Positions 39,960 to 52,159 of a DNA stretch of 64,000 bases are shown one piece after another. The position numbers and the translations under genes were made by a program. Source of the DNA: Pectobacterium actinidiae. GTDB taxonomy: Bacteria; Pseudomonadota; Gammaproteobacteria; Enterobacterales; Enterobacteriaceae. Position 1 is the stretch's first letter. Each line of letters begins with the position of its first letter. Below the pieces are notes generated by a model. That model did not search any database, was not told the origin of the DNA, and saw only the letters and a program-made list of their open reading frames with translations. The stretch lies in the NCBI RefSeq assembly GCF_000803315.1, contig NZ_JRMH01000001.1:1860001-1924000 (forward strand), in the 5' to 3' direction.

Positions 39960-41069
39960 ATGGTTCGCTATATTGATTTTGAAATGATTGATGACATAGC
40001 GCTGGGAGCCTCAATTCTTGGTACTGGCGGCGGTGGCGATCCTTATTTGGGATCGCTAATTGCAAAAAATGCTTTGCGCCACGGGAAGCCTGTAACGTTA
40101 TGCAATTTGGATGACGTAAAAGATAACGATCTTTTTATCCCATGCAGTACGATGGGGGCACCGACAGTCTCTGTGGAAAAAATCATTTCACCGCGGCAAA
40201 TTCTTCTGGCATTTGAAACAATGGAAAATTATCTCGCTGAGTCAGCAGTTGGGACTTTTTCCATCGAAGTCGGCGGCATCAATTCGTTAATACCGTTAGT
40301 GGTTGCGGCCGCAAAAGGGTTACCTGTTATCGATTGTGACGCGATGGGGAGAGCCTTTCCCGAAGCGCAGATGGTGACCTTTTTTCTCGATGATTTAACC
40401 TCTGCTCCGAATACATTGGCGGATGAGAAAGGTAATGCAGTCATCCTTAATCCCATTGATGGTATGTGGTCGGAACGGTTGGCCCGCTCAATTGTGGAGC
40501 AAATGGGAGCAGCCTGCGCCATGTGTGATTACCCACTGCGCGGTAGTCAGCTTAAGCGTAGCGCCATCAAAGGAACGCTGACGCTAGCGCGGGATATAGG
40601 AAGAATGCTTCGTCTGGCTCACCAGTCGGGCAGCCATCCTGTGCAGTCTCTGCTTACGGTGCTGAATGGTCATATTGTTGCATCAGGGAAAATTGTTGAT
40701 GTAGCACGACGCACAACCGGTGGTTTTGCTCGGGGTAACGTGGTGCTGGATGGCATGGGGAACGATAGAGGCGAATCGTTTACGGTACTTTTCCAGAATG
40801 AGTTATTGCTCGCTTATCGCTCATCACAGGTGAAAAAACCTACACAGGATAATCTGCTGGCCGTTGTGCCTGATTTAATCTCCATAGTAGATAGTGAAAC
40901 CGGACGTCCGATTATCACGGAACATTTACGTTATGGGCAGCGAGTCGATGTGATTGCCTATCCGTGCAATGACAAGTGGCGAACGCCAAAAGGGATTGAC
41001 GTTGCGGGGCCGGAGTATTTCGGTTATCCGGTGCAGTATGTGCCGATAGAACGGCTTGCAAATCGCTGA
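39960..41069 (+). CDS. DUF917 family protein (S-methyl-thiohydantoin desulfurase-like)
   Basis: Protein of 369 residues in the DUF917 family. The glycine-rich motif LGTGGGGDPYLG lies at about 20-31, followed by CSTMGAPTVSVEK and the central DCDAMGRAFPEAQM, both typical of this family. Newer domain naming links the family to S-methyl-thiohydantoin desulfurase, but few members have been studied. The gene is 26 bp after the permease and 10 bp before the HyuA-like gene, so the three form one operon. The actual reaction is not known. Confidence 0.82.
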   Translation: MVRYIDFEMIDDIALGASILGTGGGGDPYLGSLIAKNALRHGKPVTLCNLDDVKDNDLFIPCSTMGAPTVSVEKIISPRQILLAFETMENYLAESAVGTFSIEVGGINSLIPLVVAAAKGLPVIDCDAMGRAFPEAQMVTFFLDDLTSAPNTLADEKGNAVILNPIDGMWSERLARSIVEQMGAACAMCDYPLRGSQLKRSAIKGTLTLARDIGRMLRLAHQSGSHPVQSLLTVLNGHIVASGKIVDVARRTTGGFARGNVVLDGMGNDRGESFTVLFQNELLLAYRSSQVKKPTQDNLLAVVPDLISIVDSETGRPIITEHLRYGQRVDVIAYPCNDKWRTPKGIDVAGPEYFGYPVQYVPIERLANR

Positions 41070-41079
41070 GGCTTTCCCG

Positions 41080-42648
41080 ATGTTACATAAAAATGATTAC
41101 CGACTCGGGATTGATGTCGGCGGCACCAACACGGATGCGGCAATTTTAGATGTTGATCTACACTGCATCGCGACGGCCAAATTTCCTACCAGCCTGGATA
41201 TCTACAGCGGCATCGAACGGGTGATTGCGGAAGTATTGGCGCAGTCTGGCATCGCCCCGCAGCATATTCGCTATGCGATGTTGGGGACAACCCAATGTAC
41301 CAATGCCATTGTTGAGCGGAAAGGGCTGGATCGCGTCGGAATGTTGCGCCTTAGCCTGCCAAGTAGCGATAGCGTCCCGCCGCTGTTTGGTTGGGATGAC
41401 GAGTGGCAAAGGACATTAGGCGAGCATTTCTATCAGATTCATGGCGGCTATGAATTCGATGGTCGAGAGATTCATTCTGTACTGCGGAATGAAGTGCTGG
41501 CAGTTTGTGACAAGATGCGTGGCCATGTCGATAGCGTGGCTATCTGTGGTGTATTTTCTCCCGTAAATAATGAACAGGAACTACAGGTTGCCCAGTGGGT
41601 GAGCGCGGCATTGCCAGAGGTTTCTGTGTCGTTATCCCATCGGATAGGCAGCACTGGATTGTTGGAAAGGGAAAACGCGACCATCCTGAATGCATCGTTG
41701 CAAAGCACCGCGAACCGCTTTGTTAACGGCTTTACGCAAGCGCTAGTCCGGCACGGTATCAAGGCTACGCCATTCTTCGGGCAAAATGATGGCACATTGA
41801 TGTCCGAGAGTATGGTGAAGCAATATCCCATTTTGACGATGGCCTGTGGGCCAACAAACTCGATTCGTGGGGCGTGCCACCTTTCGGGACTGAATAATGC
41901 GCTAATTATCGATGTCGGCGGTACGACGACAGACATTGGCGTGTTGGTGAATGGCTTCCCGCGTGAATCGGCAATCGCCGTTGAGGTCGGTGATGTGCGG
42001 ACGAATTTCAGAATGCCAGACATTATTTCTATCGGCATTGGCGGTGGAACCTGCGTGCGGCAGTCTCAGGATGGGAAACTCACCCTTGGGCCGGATAGTG
42101 TCGGCTATCGCCTGCTTGAACAGGGGATCAGCTTTGGCGGGGAGACGTTAACGCTTAGCGATATCATGCTGCAACTTCATCGTGAGAGATGGACTACGGC
42201 GCTTCCTCTTCCGCTGCCCGAACTGGATAACGCTCTTTGCCAGCAGGCTTATCGCCAGATGATTGATAAAGTGGAAAGTGCTATCGATCGGATCAAATCG
42301 TCAAACACGGCAATTCCCGCGGTGCTTGTGGGCGGTGGCAGTATTTTACTGCCTGATGTTTTATCTGGTGTCAGTCAGGTCATGCGCCCGCAGAATTTTG
42401 ATGCGGCAAATGCGGTTGGTGTTGCGTTAGGGAAGGTGGGTGCACAGATCGAGCGCGTAGTTAAAATGCCTGATAACGATCGCGAGAAGATAAAAAGTGA
42501 ATTGCAGCAGCAAACCAGGTTTCTTGCACAAGAGATGGGTGCCATGCCGGGCAGCGTTGAAATCATCGACTATCAGGAAATTCCGTTGGCTTATCTGCCA
42601 GGGAATGCGGTGCAGGTGAAAATCAAGGCGGCAGGGAATTTGGCTTAG
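41080..42648 (+). CDS. HyuA-like hydantoinase/oxoprolinase family ATPase
   Basis: Protein of 522 residues with a hydantoinase A/oxoprolinase fold of the ASKHA ATPase superfamily. The first phosphate motif GIDVGGTNTD is at 10-19 and the second, IIDVGGTTTDIG, near 276-287. Such enzymes use ATP to open hydantoin or 5-oxoproline rings, usually with a HyuB partner. No HyuB gene is here; the DUF917 protein takes its place in the operon. The ATG at 41080 has GAGG (41068-41071) eight bases upstream. Confidence 0.85.
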   Translation: MLHKNDYRLGIDVGGTNTDAAILDVDLHCIATAKFPTSLDIYSGIERVIAEVLAQSGIAPQHIRYAMLGTTQCTNAIVERKGLDRVGMLRLSLPSSDSVPPLFGWDDEWQRTLGEHFYQIHGGYEFDGREIHSVLRNEVLAVCDKMRGHVDSVAICGVFSPVNNEQELQVAQWVSAALPEVSVSLSHRIGSTGLLERENATILNASLQSTANRFVNGFTQALVRHGIKATPFFGQNDGTLMSESMVKQYPILTMACGPTNSIRGACHLSGLNNALIIDVGGTTTDIGVLVNGFPRESAIAVEVGDVRTNFRMPDIISIGIGGGTCVRQSQDGKLTLGPDSVGYRLLEQGISFGGETLTLSDIMLQLHRERWTTALPLPLPELDNALCQQAYRQMIDKVESAIDRIKSSNTAIPAVLVGGGSILLPDVLSGVSQVMRPQNFDAANAVGVALGKVGAQIERVVKMPDNDREKIKSELQQQTRFLAQEMGAMPGSVEIIDYQEIPLAYLPGNAVQVKIKAAGNLA

Positions 42649-42690
42649 CGTCGCGCATTAACACTGCGGTGATATCTACTCGCAAAATGA

Positions 42691-42719
42691 AAATAGCGCG
42701 CCATGAGCGCGCTATTTTT
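42691..42719. terminator. Bidirectional terminator between the hydantoin-type operon and pflA
   Basis: AAATAGCGCGC at 42691-42701 pairs with GCGCGCTATTT at 42707-42717 and is followed by T on the plus strand; on the minus strand TTTTCATTTTG follows. It serves both converging units. Confidence 0.9.
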
Positions 42720-42736
42720 CCAGAAAGCGTCAGACG

Positions 42737-43477
42737 TTAGTACATGACCTTGTGACCGTAACTTTCAAGAATCGATTTAATACGATCCATCGTGTCGGCC
42801 TTCGGCGGTTTAACACCGTCTAATTTGTACTCTTCACCCATCGCAATCCACTTGTGTTTGCCAAGTTCATGATAAGGAAGAAGCTCAATTTTCTCGATGT
42901 TTGTCATATCCTTGGTGAATTCGCCCAGCTTGTGTGCGGACGCATCATCGTCAGACCAGCCTGGAACGACGACATAACGAATCCAGGTACGCTGGTTGCG
43001 TTTTGCCAAATAGCGAGCGAAATCCAGAGTACGGTGATTGGATACGCCAACTAAATTCTGGTGTATGTCGTCATTCATTTGCTTCAGATCGAGCATCACT
43101 AAATCGCTGACGTCCAATAGCTCGTCAATGACGGGGTCGTAACGACGAACGAACCCATTGGTGTCCAAACAGGTGTTGATGCCTTCAGCCTTACAGGCAC
43201 GGAACCAGTCACGCACAAACTCGGCTTGCAGAATGGCCTCTCCGCCAGATGCCGTTACGCCGCCGCCTGATGCATTCATAAAGTGGCGATAGGTTACGAC
43301 TTCTTTCATAAGCTCCTCAACTGTCACTTCCTTACCGCCGTGTGTATCCCAGGTATCACGGTTATGACAATACAGGCAGCGCATCAGGCAGCCTTGAAAG
43401 AAGATGATGAAACGGATACCTGGGCCATCGACGGTGCCACAGGATTCAAAGGAATGGATGCGACCGATTACTGACAT
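42737..43477 (-). CDS. pflA: Pyruvate formate-lyase 1-activating enzyme PflA
   Basis: Radical SAM enzyme that creates the glycyl radical on PflB. The 246 residues equal the E. coli length. The 4Fe-4S cluster motif CLMRCLYC lies near residues 30-37, with [14 protein letters not shown] further on for SAM binding. The ATG at 43477 begins [14 protein letters not shown], identical to the E. coli start. It lies 269 bp downstream of pflB, behind the pflB terminator, so it is at least partly expressed on its own. Confidence 0.97.
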   Translation of the reverse strand: MSVIGRIHSFESCGTVDGPGIRFIIFFQGCLMRCLYCHNRDTWDTHGGKEVTVEELMKEVVTYRHFMNASGGGVTASGGEAILQAEFVRDWFRACKAEGINTCLDTNGFVRRYDPVIDELLDVSDLVMLDLKQMNDDIHQNLVGVSNHRTLDFARYLAKRNQRTWIRYVVVPGWSDDDASAHKLGEFTKDMTNIEKIELLPYHELGKHKWIAMGEEYKLDGVKPPKADTMDRIKSILESYGHKVMY

Positions 43478-43690
43478 TGCGAGGTTTTCTCCAAATTTGA
43501 CCGAACAATAGCGGTCTTTATGAGCGCAGTCATAAGAAAGCAGGTACCACTCTGACAGGGATTTCTGACAGAAGAACACCGTGTGACAGATGCTGCGTCG
43601 AATCTGTTTTGCAAGCCATCCACATGATGAGGGCAACATAGCGGGCTGGCAAAACAGGTTAACAATCTGAACGACAAGCGAGGGTGAGAA

Positions 43691-43716
43691 AAAGGCCCCA
43701 CTGACGTGGAGCCTTT
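43691..43716 (-). terminator. Terminator of focA-pflB
   Basis: An 11-bp stem with one mismatch (43691-43701 against 43706-43716) and TGAC loop lies 31 nt past the pflB stop. On the minus strand it runs into TTTTTCTC. Confidence 0.85.
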
Positions 43717-43746
43717 ATTTTACGCCTTTTCAGACAGTCATGGAAA

Positions 43747-46029
<2,283 letters not shown>

Positions 46030-46086
46030 TTTACACCTACCTTTGATATGGATTTCTTAAAATCCGACGTTGCGGCCGATTGCACC

Positions 46087-46947
46087 TTAGTGGTGCTTGT
46101 CTCCACCGCGCAAATAAATTACCCAATATGTCAAACCGACCATGACGCCGCCTCCGATGATGTTCCCTAGGGTGACGGGAATCAGGTTATCGGTAATAAA
46201 GTGGCTAACGGTTAAATGTTCAAACTGAGACGGCACCATACCTATCGCATTCCAGAATTCTGGAGCCGCAAAATTTTTGATAACGATGCCCATAGGTATC
46301 ATGAACATGTTGGCGATACTGTGTTCAAAGCCGCTGGAAACAAACATGGCGACAGGCAAAATCATGGCAAACATTTTGTCGGTAAGCGTACGGCCGGAAT
46401 AGCTCATCCACACGGCCAGACAAACCAGCAGGTTGGCGAGAATCCCCAGACACAACGCTTCAACGAACGTGTGTTCAAGTTTGTGTTCTGCCGTTTGCAG
46501 GACGTTGAGGCCCCACGCACCGTTTGCGACCATATGCTCTCCCGAGAACCAGATAAGCCCAACGAAGAAGAGTGCACCAATCAGGTTGCCGACATAGACA
46601 TTTGCCCAATTATAGGCTAGTTGCTTCCAGGTAATACGTCCACTGGCTTTGGCAATCACGATAAGAACGGTTGAGGTAAATAAGTCTGCACCGCAGACGA
46701 CAACCAACATGAGGCCAAGGGAGAAACAGATACCACCGATCAATTTCGCGATGCCGAAAGGAATCGTCGCGGTTCCAGTGGTAGCCGTAATATAAAAGAC
46801 GAAGGCGATCGAAATAAACACACCCGCAGTGATCGCTAAATAAAACGTCGTACACGGTTGTTTTGTAGCTTTATAGACTCCGGCGTCTTCAGCAACTTTT
46901 GCCATAGCGGCCGGGAGTAATAGAGTAAAGGGGTTGTCAGCTTTCAC
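46087..46947 (-). CDS. focA: Formate channel FocA
   Basis: Pentameric inner-membrane channel that passes formate out of, and back into, the cell. The 286 residues contain six hydrophobic segments. The family motifs YLAITAGVFISIAFVFYIT, CGADLFTSTVLIV and SGFEHSIANMFMIPMG are present, with the pore histidine in the last one (GFEHS). The start is a GTG at 46947, as in E. coli. It leads the focA-pflB operon; an FNR-like site lies 62-75 bp upstream. Confidence 0.96.
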   Translation of the reverse strand: MKADNPFTLLLPAAMAKVAEDAGVYKATKQPCTTFYLAITAGVFISIAFVFYITATTGTATIPFGIAKLIGGICFSLGLMLVVVCGADLFTSTVLIVIAKASGRITWKQLAYNWANVYVGNLIGALFFVGLIWFSGEHMVANGAWGLNVLQTAEHKLEHTFVEALCLGILANLLVCLAVWMSYSGRTLTDKMFAMILPVAMFVSSGFEHSIANMFMIPMGIVIKNFAAPEFWNAIGMVPSQFEHLTVSHFITDNLIPVTLGNIIGGGVMVGLTYWVIYLRGGDKHH

Positions 46948-47008
46948 ACTAACTCTCTCTTAAAAATTATCAGCGTTGAGATACTAACAAAGCAGTATAC
47001 GGTAAAAT

Positions 47009-47022
47009 TTGACGTGGATCAT
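47009..47022 (-). promoter_or_regulatory. FNR-like site upstream of focA
   Basis: TTGACgtggATCAT matches 8 of 10 fixed positions of the FNR consensus. It is centred about 68 bp upstream of the focA start codon. FNR activation of focA-pfl under anaerobic conditions is established for E. coli. Confidence 0.5.
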
Positions 47023-47289
47023 ATTGCAAGAAATTAACAGGTTAGCAAGCAGGGTGGGATACGGGGATTTCATGGTTAATTAATTGAATTTTATAATAAA
47101 AAAATATTTTAAATTTTGCGAAAAGATTTGAATGACAGACGTTAAACCTACCGATTTAGCGTTAAAAAAAATCATGTTTTGTAGAATTTCAGTACCACCT
47201 TGTCGAGGTAATTTAATTAAAAATTCACTATTCAATAACAATGTTCTGATTATGCATTACGAATAATAAATATTGCCCTCTGGATAATA

Positions 47290-47318
47290 AAATAGCCCTT
47301 TAAAATAAAGGGCTATTT
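47290..47318 (-). terminator. Terminator of ycaO
   Basis: AAATAGCCCTTT at 47290-47301 pairs with AAAGGGCTATTT at 47307-47318. On the minus strand the stem runs into TTATTATCC. It lies 68 nt past the ycaO stop. Confidence 0.8.
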
Positions 47319-47386
47319 GTCGATTGTTATTTGTACTAGATCGCACTCATCGATATAAGATACGTTCTGACGGCATCACTCTGACG

Positions 47387-49150
47387 TTATTTTGCCTGCC
47401 AATAACGACGTTTCGCCTGTTGCAGTTTTTCATAGGCAGCAAGCAGTGACTGGTGCGCAGGTAAAGCGTTAAAGGTGTCATCCACGGCAAACAGACCATA
47501 GAAGCACGCTTCACCAGCAATGGCGGCGCTGGCGGCATCGACCGTCTCGCTGCCGTACATTTTGGTAAAGGCGTCATAATATTCTGCTGGGTCGCGCTCA
47601 GGTTCTTGCGCCAGTAACAATAGAGTTTGCAGGCAACGGTAATAATTGCTGCGCTGTGCCGTAAAGACGGAGCCGTTGAAATCTTGTGTCCACTCTGTCC
47701 AGGTCAGCGCCTGATCCAGATCGCCACCAGCCAGAGCCAGCATCGCTTTCAATTCGCCAACGCGCAGCGTGAACCAGCCATTATCTTTGCCAGTGGCAAT
47801 ACCCAGCAGCTCACGTACGCGAGTGAAATCATCCAGCCCTTCGTCATCCAACTGTTGCAACAGAGTCAGATAGTCTTCTTTTTCCCATTTGCTGTCAGGT
47901 AGCGCCAGCAGCGTGTCACGCAGATGAGCGCCCATGCTGTTATTGGCTAACAACAGATCGTCAGCAGGGTAGATGTCCGACATTCCCGGTACGATGATGC
48001 GGCAGGCATAAACAGCCAGATGCTCATAGTCAGCAATGTAGACTTCTTTATCTTCCTGCTTGAAAATCGCCATCAAGGTAGCAAATTCTTCTTCCGTCGA
48101 TCCTTTAAAGCTCCAATCTGCAAATTCATAATCCGCTTGCTTCTTGAACATATCCCAGGAGATCAGGCCGCTGGAATCGATAAAGTGGGTTTCCAGATTA
48201 GCGTGCTCGGCAACTTCCTCATCATCGAATGTTGGTGGGGTGAACACGTCCAGATCTTTCAATCCACGGCCTTGCAGCAGTTCGGTAACGGTACGCTCCA
48301 GTGCCACGCCGAAATCAGGGTGCGCGCCGAACGAGGCAAAACAGGTGCCATTCGCGGGGTTAAACAGCACCACGCAGATAACCGGATATTTCCCGCCCAG
48401 TGAGGCATCGTAAGAGAAAATCGGGAAACCTTCTTTTTCCAGCGTTGCAATCGCTTCGACCACACCTGGATAACGGTTTAGCACCTCTTGCGGAATTTCC
48501 GGCAGACTGATGGATTCAGCGATGATGCGGTTTTTGATGCTGCGCTCAAACACTTCAGATAGCCCCTGAACGCGGGCTTCGTTGGCGGTGTTACCTGCGG
48601 ACATCCCGTTAGAAACGTACAGGTTACCGATGATGTTCATCGGAATATAGACAGTTTGCTGATCGGACTGACGAGTAAATGGCAGCGCGCAAATGCCTCT
48701 GTCAGCATTGCCGGATTGCAGATCGATCAAATCGCTAGCGCTCAATTCCTGATCAGGATCGTAAAACTGGTGCAGACGGGCATCCAGAATACCTTCCGGT
48801 AGCGCATCATTTTCTGGAATAGGGAACCATTTTTCATTTGGGTAATGGACGAAATCGCCGTTAGCGATGCTTTTGCCGAGATAGAAGTCAGCAAAGAAAT
48901 AGTTGGTGGACAGACGCTCGAAATACTCACCTAACGCAGAGGCCAGTGCCGCTTTCTTACTGGCGCCTTTACCGTTAGTGAAGCAGAGTGGGCAATCACG
49001 GTCTCGAATATGGACAGACCAGACGTTTGGCACCGGGTTCAGCCATGACGCTTCTTCGATGTTAAACCCCAGGTCCTGGAGCTGTTGTTGAAAACGGGCG
49101 ATGGAATCTTCCAGGGCGGCGTCTTTGCCTGGGATAAACGTTTGAGTCAT
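47387..49150 (-). CDS. ycaO: YcaO protein, ATP-dependent cyclodehydratase-family factor for S12 methylthiolation
   Basis: Founding member type of the YcaO superfamily. In E. coli it assists RimO in beta-methylthiolation of ribosomal protein S12. The 587-residue product has the YcaO ATP-binding core (SALGEYFERLSTNYFF, NEARVQGLSEVFER, FGAHPDFGVALERTVTELLQ) and a C-terminal helical extension of about 170 residues, which distinguishes it from peptide cyclodehydratases. No RiPP precursor or dehydrogenase gene is nearby, so a housekeeping role is likely. The start MTQTFIPG matches E. coli. Confidence 0.95.
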   Translation of the reverse strand: MTQTFIPGKDAALEDSIARFQQQLQDLGFNIEEASWLNPVPNVWSVHIRDRDCPLCFTNGKGASKKAALASALGEYFERLSTNYFFADFYLGKSIANGDFVHYPNEKWFPIPENDALPEGILDARLHQFYDPDQELSASDLIDLQSGNADRGICALPFTRQSDQQTVYIPMNIIGNLYVSNGMSAGNTANEARVQGLSEVFERSIKNRIIAESISLPEIPQEVLNRYPGVVEAIATLEKEGFPIFSYDASLGGKYPVICVVLFNPANGTCFASFGAHPDFGVALERTVTELLQGRGLKDLDVFTPPTFDDEEVAEHANLETHFIDSSGLISWDMFKKQADYEFADWSFKGSTEEEFATLMAIFKQEDKEVYIADYEHLAVYACRIIVPGMSDIYPADDLLLANNSMGAHLRDTLLALPDSKWEKEDYLTLLQQLDDEGLDDFTRVRELLGIATGKDNGWFTLRVGELKAMLALAGGDLDQALTWTEWTQDFNGSVFTAQRSNYYRCLQTLLLLAQEPERDPAEYYDAFTKMYGSETVDAASAAIAGEACFYGLFAVDDTFNALPAHQSLLAAYEKLQQAKRRYWQAK

Positions 49151-49479
49151 GGTGTTCACTCTTATCGAGATTAGCGGAAGCGGCATGATACGGATTTTTC
49201 TGTTCAGACTCTATTTATTCATAACAGATCGGCAACAGTGAAAAAGAACAGGCTGCGTAACGTGCCGTTTTGCATAATGAAAGCGCAATAAGCGTTGCAG
49301 CCGCGATTGACGAGTGATAAAACCGATAGCAGGGTAAAAGTAGTGTGGTTATGGCGGCTGTTCCGTTATAACTACTATCTTGTAACAGCGGTATTTTTAT
49401 AATCGTCAGGTTTATAAAAATGGTATTTGTAACAACGGTGATAAAAAGAACCGCTATTTTTCAGGTGTGGTGAGGGGAA
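49151..49479. other. Divergent intergenic region ycaO / serC
   Basis: This 329-bp stretch has no gene. It must hold the divergent promoters of ycaO and serC. A perfect TATAAT lies at 49398-49403, about 75 bp before serC, but with a poor -35 region. A TTGACG at 49307-49312 is another promoter element candidate. In E. coli serC is activated by Lrp and Crp; no clear binding site could be picked by eye. Confidence 0.5.
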
Positions 49480-50565
49480 ATGACTCAGATTTTTAATTTT
49501 AGCGCCGGTCCAGCAATGCTGCCGGTTGAAGTACTGCGTCGTGCTGAACAGGAGTTGTGTAATTGGAATGGTCTGGGCACATCGGTCATGGAAATCAGCC
49601 ACCGCAGTAAAGAGTTTATGCAGGTTGCCGCTGAGTCCGAACAAGATCTGCGTGATTTGCTGAAAATCCCCTCTAACTACAAAGTGCTTTTTTGCCACGG
49701 TGGTGCGCGTGCGCAATTTGCGGCAGTACCGTTAAATCTTCTGGGCGAACGCTCAACGGCCGACTATATCGACGGCGGATATTGGGCACACAGCGCAATC
49801 AATGAAGCAGAGAAATACTGCACACCTAACGTGATTGACGTGAAAACGCGCGTAGGCGAACTGCGTGGTATTAAGCCGATGCGTGAATGGACATTGTCTG
49901 ATGACGCGGCATTTGTACATTACTGCCCGAATGAAACCATTGACGGTGTTGCAATCGAAGAAGAACCGGATTTTGGCGATAAAATTGTGGTCGCCGACTA
50001 TTCTTCCAGCATCCTGTCTCGCCGTATTGATGTCAGCCGTTACGGCGTGATCTACGCTGGTGCGCAGAAAAACATCGGTCCGGCCGGTCTGACGCTGGTT
50101 ATCGTGCGTGACGATTTACTGGGCAAAGCGCGTCGTGAGCTGCCATCGATACTGGATTATCAGGTTCTGGCGGACAACGACTCTATGTTTAACACGCCGC
50201 CAACGTTTGCCTGGTACTTGTCCGGCATGGTCTTCAAATGGCTGAAAGAGAACGGCGGTCTGGCTGAAATGGAAAAACGTAACCAGGAAAAAGCTGACCT
50301 GCTGTATAGCGCGATTGACGGTAACGATTTCTATCGTAATGACGTCGCCGTAGCGAACCGTTCTCGCATGAATGTGCCGTTCCTGCTGGCGGACTCTGCG
50401 CTGGATAAAGTCTTCCTGGAAGAATCCGTTGCTGCGGGTCTGCACGCGCTGAAAGGCCATCGCGTAGTGGGCGGTATGCGTGCTTCTATCTACAATGCGA
50501 TGCCGCTGGAAGGCGTGAAAGCGCTGACGGAATTCATGTCTGACTTCGCGCGTCGCCACGGTTGA
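49480..50565 (+). CDS. serC: Phosphoserine aminotransferase SerC
   Basis: PLP enzyme of serine biosynthesis (3-phosphohydroxypyruvate to phosphoserine) and of pyridoxal phosphate synthesis. The 361 residues show [11 protein letters not shown] at the start, the PLP-binding lysine in [12 protein letters not shown], and SRMNVPF and [16 protein letters not shown] near the end. It is followed by aroA after 81 bp with a terminator-like hairpin between them; serC-aroA is a known mixed-function operon. Confidence 0.97.
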   Translation: MTQIFNFSAGPAMLPVEVLRRAEQELCNWNGLGTSVMEISHRSKEFMQVAAESEQDLRDLLKIPSNYKVLFCHGGARAQFAAVPLNLLGERSTADYIDGGYWAHSAINEAEKYCTPNVIDVKTRVGELRGIKPMREWTLSDDAAFVHYCPNETIDGVAIEEEPDFGDKIVVADYSSSILSRRIDVSRYGVIYAGAQKNIGPAGLTLVIVRDDLLGKARRELPSILDYQVLADNDSMFNTPPTFAWYLSGMVFKWLKENGGLAEMEKRNQEKADLLYSAIDGNDFYRNDVAVANRSRMNVPFLLADSALDKVFLEESVAAGLHALKGHRVVGGMRASIYNAMPLEGVKALTEFMSDFARRHG

Positions 50566-50596
50566 TTAAGACCGCCCCTCGATACATTTTGATCAG

Positions 50597-50618
50597 CCCC
50601 GGACTTTCCGGGGTTTTT
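50597..50618 (+). terminator. Attenuating terminator between serC and aroA
   Basis: CCCCGGA at 50597-50603 pairs with TCCGGGG at 50607-50613, followed by five T. It lies 31 nt after serC and 28 nt before aroA, so some transcripts probably stop here and aroA is made at a lower level. Confidence 0.8.
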
Positions 50619-50646
50619 ATGTCCACGTTGAAAGAATAGGCTTTAC

Positions 50647-51936
50647 ATGCAGGAATCCCTGACGCTACAACCCATCAAACTGATTAACGGTACCCTTAAC
50701 CTTCCTGGCTCAAAAAGCGTCTCTAACCGTGCGCTTTTGCTGGCGGCCCTGGCTGAAGGAAAGACCCGGCTGACTAACCTGTTAGACAGTGATGATGTTC
50801 GCCATATGCTTACCGCTCTAACGGCATTGGGCGTAGAATATCATCTGTCGTCTGACCGGACCGTGTGTGAGATTACGGGGCTGGGTGGGGCGTTTACGGC
50901 ATCGCAGCCGCTGGAACTGTTTCTGGGAAATGCAGGGACAGCGATGCGTCCACTGGCTGCTGCGTTGTGTCTGACCGATGGCGATATTGTACTGACGGGC
51001 GAGCCGCGGATGAAAGAGCGTCCGATCGGACATCTGGTCGATGCACTGCGTCAGGGCGGGGCGAATATTGATTATCTGGAGCAGGAAAACTACCCACCGC
51101 TTCGTCTTCACGGTGGTTTTCAGGGCGGTGACATCAGCGTAGATGGCAGCGTATCAAGCCAGTTCCTGACCGCGCTGTTGATGACTGCGCCTTTGGCTAT
51201 GCAGGATACGCAAATCAGCATTCAGGGCGATCTGGTATCCAAACCGTATATCGATATCACGCTGCATATGATGAAAGCGTTTGGTATTGAAGTACGTCAT
51301 GAAAACTATCAGCGATTCGTCGTGGCAGGTCGCCAGCGGTATCGCTCACCGGGTGATTATCTGGTGGAAGGCGATGCGTCATCGGCCTCTTACTTTCTGG
51401 CCGCCGCGGCGATTAAAGGTGGCGTTGTACGCGTCACTGGCGTAGGCCGTAACAGCGTACAGGGCGATATCCGCTTCGCTGATGTCTTGGAAAAGATGGG
51501 CGCGATCGTTCGCTGGGGTGAGGATTATATCGAATGTGAACGCGGTGAACTGCACGCGATCGACATGGATATGAACCACATTCCTGATGCGGCAATGACA
51601 ATCGCGACGGCGGCACTTTTCGCTCAGGGCGGTACGACCACGTTGCGTAATATCTATAACTGGCGCGTGAAAGAGACCGATCGTCTGGCGGCAATGGCGA
51701 TTGAGCTGCGTAAAGTTGGTGCGGAGGTGGAAGAGGGTAACGATTACATTCGCATTACGCCGCCGACCACGCTGAAAGCGGCAGAAATCGGTACGTACAA
51801 CGATCACCGTATGGCGATGTGTTTCTCGCTAGTGGCGCTATCGGATACCCCTGTCACGATTCTGGATCCGAAATGTACAGCTAAAACCTTCCCTGACTAC
51901 TTTGAACAGCTGGCGCGTCTCAGCGAGCTGGCTTGA
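50647..51936 (+). CDS. aroA: 5-enolpyruvylshikimate-3-phosphate synthase AroA
   Basis: Shikimate-pathway enzyme joining phosphoenolpyruvate to shikimate 3-phosphate. The 429-residue product is a class I enzyme: it has [16 protein letters not shown] (residues 21-36) and the unmodified [13 protein letters not shown] motif (91-103), with G97 and P102 in the positions that make the enzyme glyphosate-sensitive. It lies between serC and cmk as in other enterobacteria. Confidence 0.97.
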   Translation: MQESLTLQPIKLINGTLNLPGSKSVSNRALLLAALAEGKTRLTNLLDSDDVRHMLTALTALGVEYHLSSDRTVCEITGLGGAFTASQPLELFLGNAGTAMRPLAAALCLTDGDIVLTGEPRMKERPIGHLVDALRQGGANIDYLEQENYPPLRLHGGFQGGDISVDGSVSSQFLTALLMTAPLAMQDTQISIQGDLVSKPYIDITLHMMKAFGIEVRHENYQRFVVAGRQRYRSPGDYLVEGDASSASYFLAAAAIKGGVVRVTGVGRNSVQGDIRFADVLEKMGAIVRWGEDYIECERGELHAIDMDMNHIPDAAMTIATAALFAQGGTTTLRNIYNWRVKETDRLAAMAIELRKVGAEVEEGNDYIRITPPTTLKAAEIGTYNDHRMAMCFSLVALSDTPVTILDPKCTAKTFPDYFEQLARLSELA

Positions 51937-51948
51937 TTTCTCTCTTCT

Positions 51949-51973
51949 AAGGCACGTTTTTCGTGCCTTTTTT
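51949..51973 (+). terminator. Terminator of aroA
   Basis: AAGGCACG at 51949-51956 pairs with CGTGCCTT at 51962-51969, with a T-rich loop and six T at the end. It lies 13 nt after the aroA stop. Confidence 0.9.
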
Positions 51974-52159
51974 GCTATCAAGTTTTCCCAAGGTTCGCTC
52001 AACTTTTCTTCTGAAATTGCGTAACGCATTCAGAGAATGCCTTATTTTTCCCACCATTCTGGCATTGGGGTAACCTTTCTCTGCATTGATGCGTATAATG
52101 AGGTTCCGTGATGCCATAAAACGGCATAAGCGGAACTTCCCAGTATTAAGGAGAGAGAA

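Larger units (their letters stand above)
46948..47386. other. Intergenic region between ycaO and focA
   Basis: This 439-bp AT-rich stretch has no gene. It carries the ycaO terminator at 47290-47318, long A/T runs around 47085-47125, and an FNR-like site at 47009-47022. By analogy with E. coli it should hold several anaerobic promoters of focA-pfl controlled by FNR and ArcA; I cannot place the -10 boxes with confidence. Confidence 0.6.

Noticed and set aside
47387..49150. YcaO as part of a RiPP (thiazole/oxazole peptide) cluster
   Set aside because: There is no precursor peptide, dehydrogenase or protease gene nearby, and the neighbours and C-terminal extension are those of the housekeeping E. 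coli YcaO.
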